Origin: Legionella rowbothamii
GTDB taxonomy: Bacteria; Pseudomonadota; Gammaproteobacteria; Legionellales; Legionellaceae
Length of the DNA stretch: 64,000 nt
Assembly (NCBI RefSeq): GCF_900639985.1
Contig: NZ_CAAAIM010000008.1
Location: forward strand, 1 to 64,000
Direction of reading: 5' to 3'
Part shown: positions 62,143-64,000 of the stretch, piece after piece
Numbering within the stretch: position 1 is the first letter of the stretch
Layout of the letters: every line of letters begins with the position of its first letter
The notes under the pieces: model-generated
What the model saw: the letters and a program-made list of their open reading frames with translations, nothing else
What the model was told of the DNA's origin: nothing
The model's database searches: none
Program-made: the position numbers and the translations under genes

Positions 62143-63597
62143 TTATCTCCTATTAGGTAGTTGTTCTTCTATTCGTTTAATCATGTAGGGGAAAAACGGA
62201 TTGGATGAAAGTCGAAGGATTGAATCCAAACTTACGATGAGTACTTGTCGTTCACCACGCGAAGCGATAGTTCCTAATTGAACGCCATATTCTTTTGAGT
62301 CAGGAGCAAGACCATAGAGGCTATCGTTTACCGGAAAGGGAATCGCAACATGTGACAGGGAATAGACATCGCGGGGATAAGCCAATCCTAACGGAGAAAC
62401 ATGTTCCGTCACTGTTCCAGCTTCAGTGACACGCTCGACCACATCAATACTCCCATCATTCGCATTAGTGATGATTACGCTACGAAATTTTCGTGGGGGG
62501 ACATTTAAAAGCCTGGTCACGGCCGTATCTGCGGAGGGGCGTAATAAAAGACCTAATTTAGCAGCTCTATTCAAATCAAATAAGACTAACTCACTACCAT
62601 TTGCAGGAAGATTGGCATAAAAAGCAGTAATTATTGCACGCGTACTTACTGTAAAATCCATTACAGATTGGAACGTCAATACAGATGGAAGTTCAATTAG
62701 CCGATCTTCATTGGCAAGGCGTACAATTTGTTGTTGTAATGCTGCTGTTAAACGATGAGACTGACTTGCTCCATTAACTGGAAAAGAATTGTATTTAAAT
62801 GGATTGAACTCAGGAAGTATACTGAGCCAGGCTGCTTTTGCAAAGGGTGGTAAAATCGCTGGTAAGGAAGCAAATCCCGCAAAGCGCGCAAAGCGGGTAA
62901 TACCAATCATTGGTGAAATTAAGATAATCTTATCTGGTTTTGTTAATTGTTTATTTTCAATGGAATCAAGAGCATATTTTAATGCTAATGCTCCGCCATT
63001 AGAAAAACCTACGAGATGGAGAGGTAGTGATGGTCCTATGCGTCTTCGTGCTTCACGTACAGCTAGCCGAGTTGCCGCCAACCAATCTTCCCATTTCACA
63101 TCGGTTAATGCAGCCGGTACGGTGCCATGAGCAGGCAGTCTAATCGCTATTGCAACATAACCATGGGCCACATATCGTTTGGCAATATGGCGTAGACTAT
63201 AAGGAGAATCAGTAAGTCCATGCAAGAATACAACCGCTCCCACAGCTGGACTTTGAGGTTCAAGTATATATGAGCGATTCCAATCAGTAGAAAATTTCTC
63301 GGGATAAACTGGACTGTCAGAGAAATATCGATTACCTGGAATACGTTGTTTGCTAGTTAACTTTTCAGTTACTTCGGTGCGTACCGCGTCAAAAAGAGTA
63401 TTTTCTATTCCTATGTATTGTGCCCAATTAAGTTTATCAAGTTCTTTAGCATGTTTTTCTTTTGGGACATAAGTATGCCATAGCTCCAGTGCAGGACCAC
63501 GTTGTGAATCAATTATCCGTAACCCAAGCAAAATGACAAGACATAAGCAGACAAGCTTAGTTAGTGATTTTAACAACTTAAGTAATCTAGCTCTCAT
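62143..63597 (-). CDS. Membrane-anchored alpha/beta hydrolase (serine aminopeptidase S33-like)
   Basis: A 484-residue protein with an N-terminal hydrophobic anchor after a basic start (LVCLCLVILLGLRII, about 16-30). The hydrolase core has the oxyanion motif FLHGLTDSPYS (124-134), LPAHGTVP (154-161) and nucleophile Ser199 in GFSNGG. A catalytic His is likely in LSHVAIPFPVND near 410. It resembles lysophospholipase/monoacylglycerol-lipase-like and S33 serine hydrolases, with an insertion of about 100 residues in the lid region. Substrate not evident; the periplasmic face of the inner membrane is the likely location. Confidence 0.8.
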   Translation of the reverse strand: MRARLLKLLKSLTKLVCLCLVILLGLRIIDSQRGPALELWHTYVPKEKHAKELDKLNWAQYIGIENTLFDAVRTEVTEKLTSKQRIPGNRYFSDSPVYPEKFSTDWNRSYILEPQSPAVGAVVFLHGLTDSPYSLRHIAKRYVAHGYVAIAIRLPAHGTVPAALTDVKWEDWLAATRLAVREARRRIGPSLPLHLVGFSNGGALALKYALDSIENKQLTKPDKIILISPMIGITRFARFAGFASLPAILPPFAKAAWLSILPEFNPFKYNSFPVNGASQSHRLTAALQQQIVRLANEDRLIELPSVLTFQSVMDFTVSTRAIITAFYANLPANGSELVLFDLNRAAKLGLLLRPSADTAVTRLLNVPPRKFRSVIITNANDGSIDVVERVTEAGTVTEHVSPLGLAYPRDVYSLSHVAIPFPVNDSLYGLAPDSKEYGVQLGTIASRGERQVLIVSLDSILRLSSNPFFPYMIKRIEEQLPNRR

Positions 63598-63812
63598 TGA
63601 TGGGACTCTTTTTCTCTATTGTCTGAGCAAAATACTCATGCAATTTCTCTATGCAATGATGAGCATAACCTGCTTATTATGCAAAAGCCAGATGAATGTT
63701 TATCCATAAAATCCTTATATATAATGTCTTTTCAAATACATATAATTTTTTATACAACTCGCGAATACAAACTCTGCAATAATACTAAAGGGTCCTAAAA
63801 TAACCCAAATAA

Positions 63813-63842
63813 TTGACTTAATACATTAAGAGAACGTAAAAT
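63813..63842 (+). promoter_or_regulatory. Putative promoter of the yhhQ-like gene
   Basis: TTGACT (63813-63818) and TAAAAT (63837-63842) with an 18-base spacer form a good sigma-70 promoter, giving an untranslated leader of about 55 bases. No preQ1 riboswitch pattern was found in it. Nothing else is recognised in the gap 63598-63903. Confidence 0.5.
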
Positions 63843-63903
63843 ATGGACAAACTGATTTTATATTAACAATGGGCTTTTAGATTATAAACAAGAGAGTACT
63901 TAG

Positions 63904-64000
63904 TTGATCCAGCATAAAAAATCACCGCTTAAGCGTCTTACTGTGTGTCATATTTTTTTAATCACCATCAGTAATATCTTAGTTCAATACCCTTTTGAGT
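63904..64000 (+). CDS. yhhQ: Queuosine-precursor transporter YhhQ (5' part)
   Basis: From a TTG start at 63904 (GAGAG upstream) the frame stays open to the end of the window, giving about 32 codons. They read MIQHKKSPLKRLTVCHIFLI and then SNILVQYPFE. This matches the first helix of YhhQ/VUT-family proteins, where the conserved run is SNxLVQxPxxxFGFHTTWG. YhhQ imports 7-cyano-7-deazaguanine and 7-aminomethyl-7-deazaguanine for queuosine modification of tRNA. The rest lies beyond the window. Confidence 0.65.
   Translation, partial: MIQHKKSPLKRLTVCHIFLITISNILVQYPFE

Noticed and set aside
63780..63903. preQ1 riboswitch ahead of the yhhQ-like gene
   Set aside because: The only candidate stem lies upstream of the predicted promoter, and no preQ1 aptamer pattern is present in the leader.

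Overview
The window reads as a stretch of chromosome from a Legionella species (species not assigned). The evidence is the low GC content, the mix of ordinary gammaproteobacterial genes (NhaA, Maf, YheU, HerA/YjgR-type ATPase, YhhQ, DUF3309, DUF883) with eukaryote-like proteins typical of Dot/Icm effectors, a VirK-like protein, an Lcl_C-type fragment, and an RsmY/RsmZ-like RNA under a LetA-type upstream element. No tRNA, rRNA, CRISPR array or intact insertion sequence was seen.

Layout. 1-2.2 kb: the end of a DUF3309 gene, a DUF883 gene and an AmpH-like serine hydrolase. 2.3-13.2 kb: a secondary-metabolite locus with a giant FAAL-ACP-KS-AT-KR-ACP-C-C megasynthase on the minus strand, a divergent HAD-IB phosphatase and an MFS transporter that could export the product. 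13.2-17.2 kb: the sRNA candidate, a CHASE4-adenylate cyclase, a diamine acetyltransferase and a TPR protein. 17.6-31.5 kb: a secreted amidase, two large effector-like genes facing away from each other (a membrane/coiled-coil protein and a PhyH-like oxygenase), a secreted Ig-like protein, a two-gene operon (lipid/diacylglycerol kinase plus calcineurin-type phosphoesterase), a GC-richer amidohydrolase and another effector-like gene. 31.6-45.6 kb: an SDR, a class C beta-lactamase-like protein, NDH-2, a kinase-like effector candidate, NhaA, a 958-residue protein with an N-terminal S9-like hydrolase domain, YheU, and a secreted S9 peptidase translationally coupled to a small unknown gene. 46-51.7 kb: a methyltransferase with a basic, nuclear-localisation-like N terminus, an orphan periplasmic binding protein, an EreA/ChaN-like protein and the HerA-type ATPase. 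52-64 kb: a region rich in gene decay (broken MFS gene, IS30 relic, a SET-domain gene split by one TGA, amidohydrolase and Lcl_C fragments) around live genes: proline iminopeptidase, Maf, an outer-membrane protein, a DUF4189 protein, a VirK-like protein and an alpha/beta hydrolase. The window ends in the start of a queuosine-precursor transporter.

The most striking gene is at 55950-56477. It encodes a complete longin-type R-SNARE closely resembling eukaryotic YKT6: a longin-like N-terminal domain, an R-SNARE helix with the central arginine, and a C-terminal Cys-Cys-x-x-x lipidation tail. Taken with the SET-domain, kinase-like and methyltransferase genes, the window looks like an accessory region stocked with proteins that act on vesicle traffic, membranes and chromatin of a protozoan host. 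The RsmY/Z-like RNA at about 13486-13592 would belong to the LetAS-CsrA switch that controls such genes.
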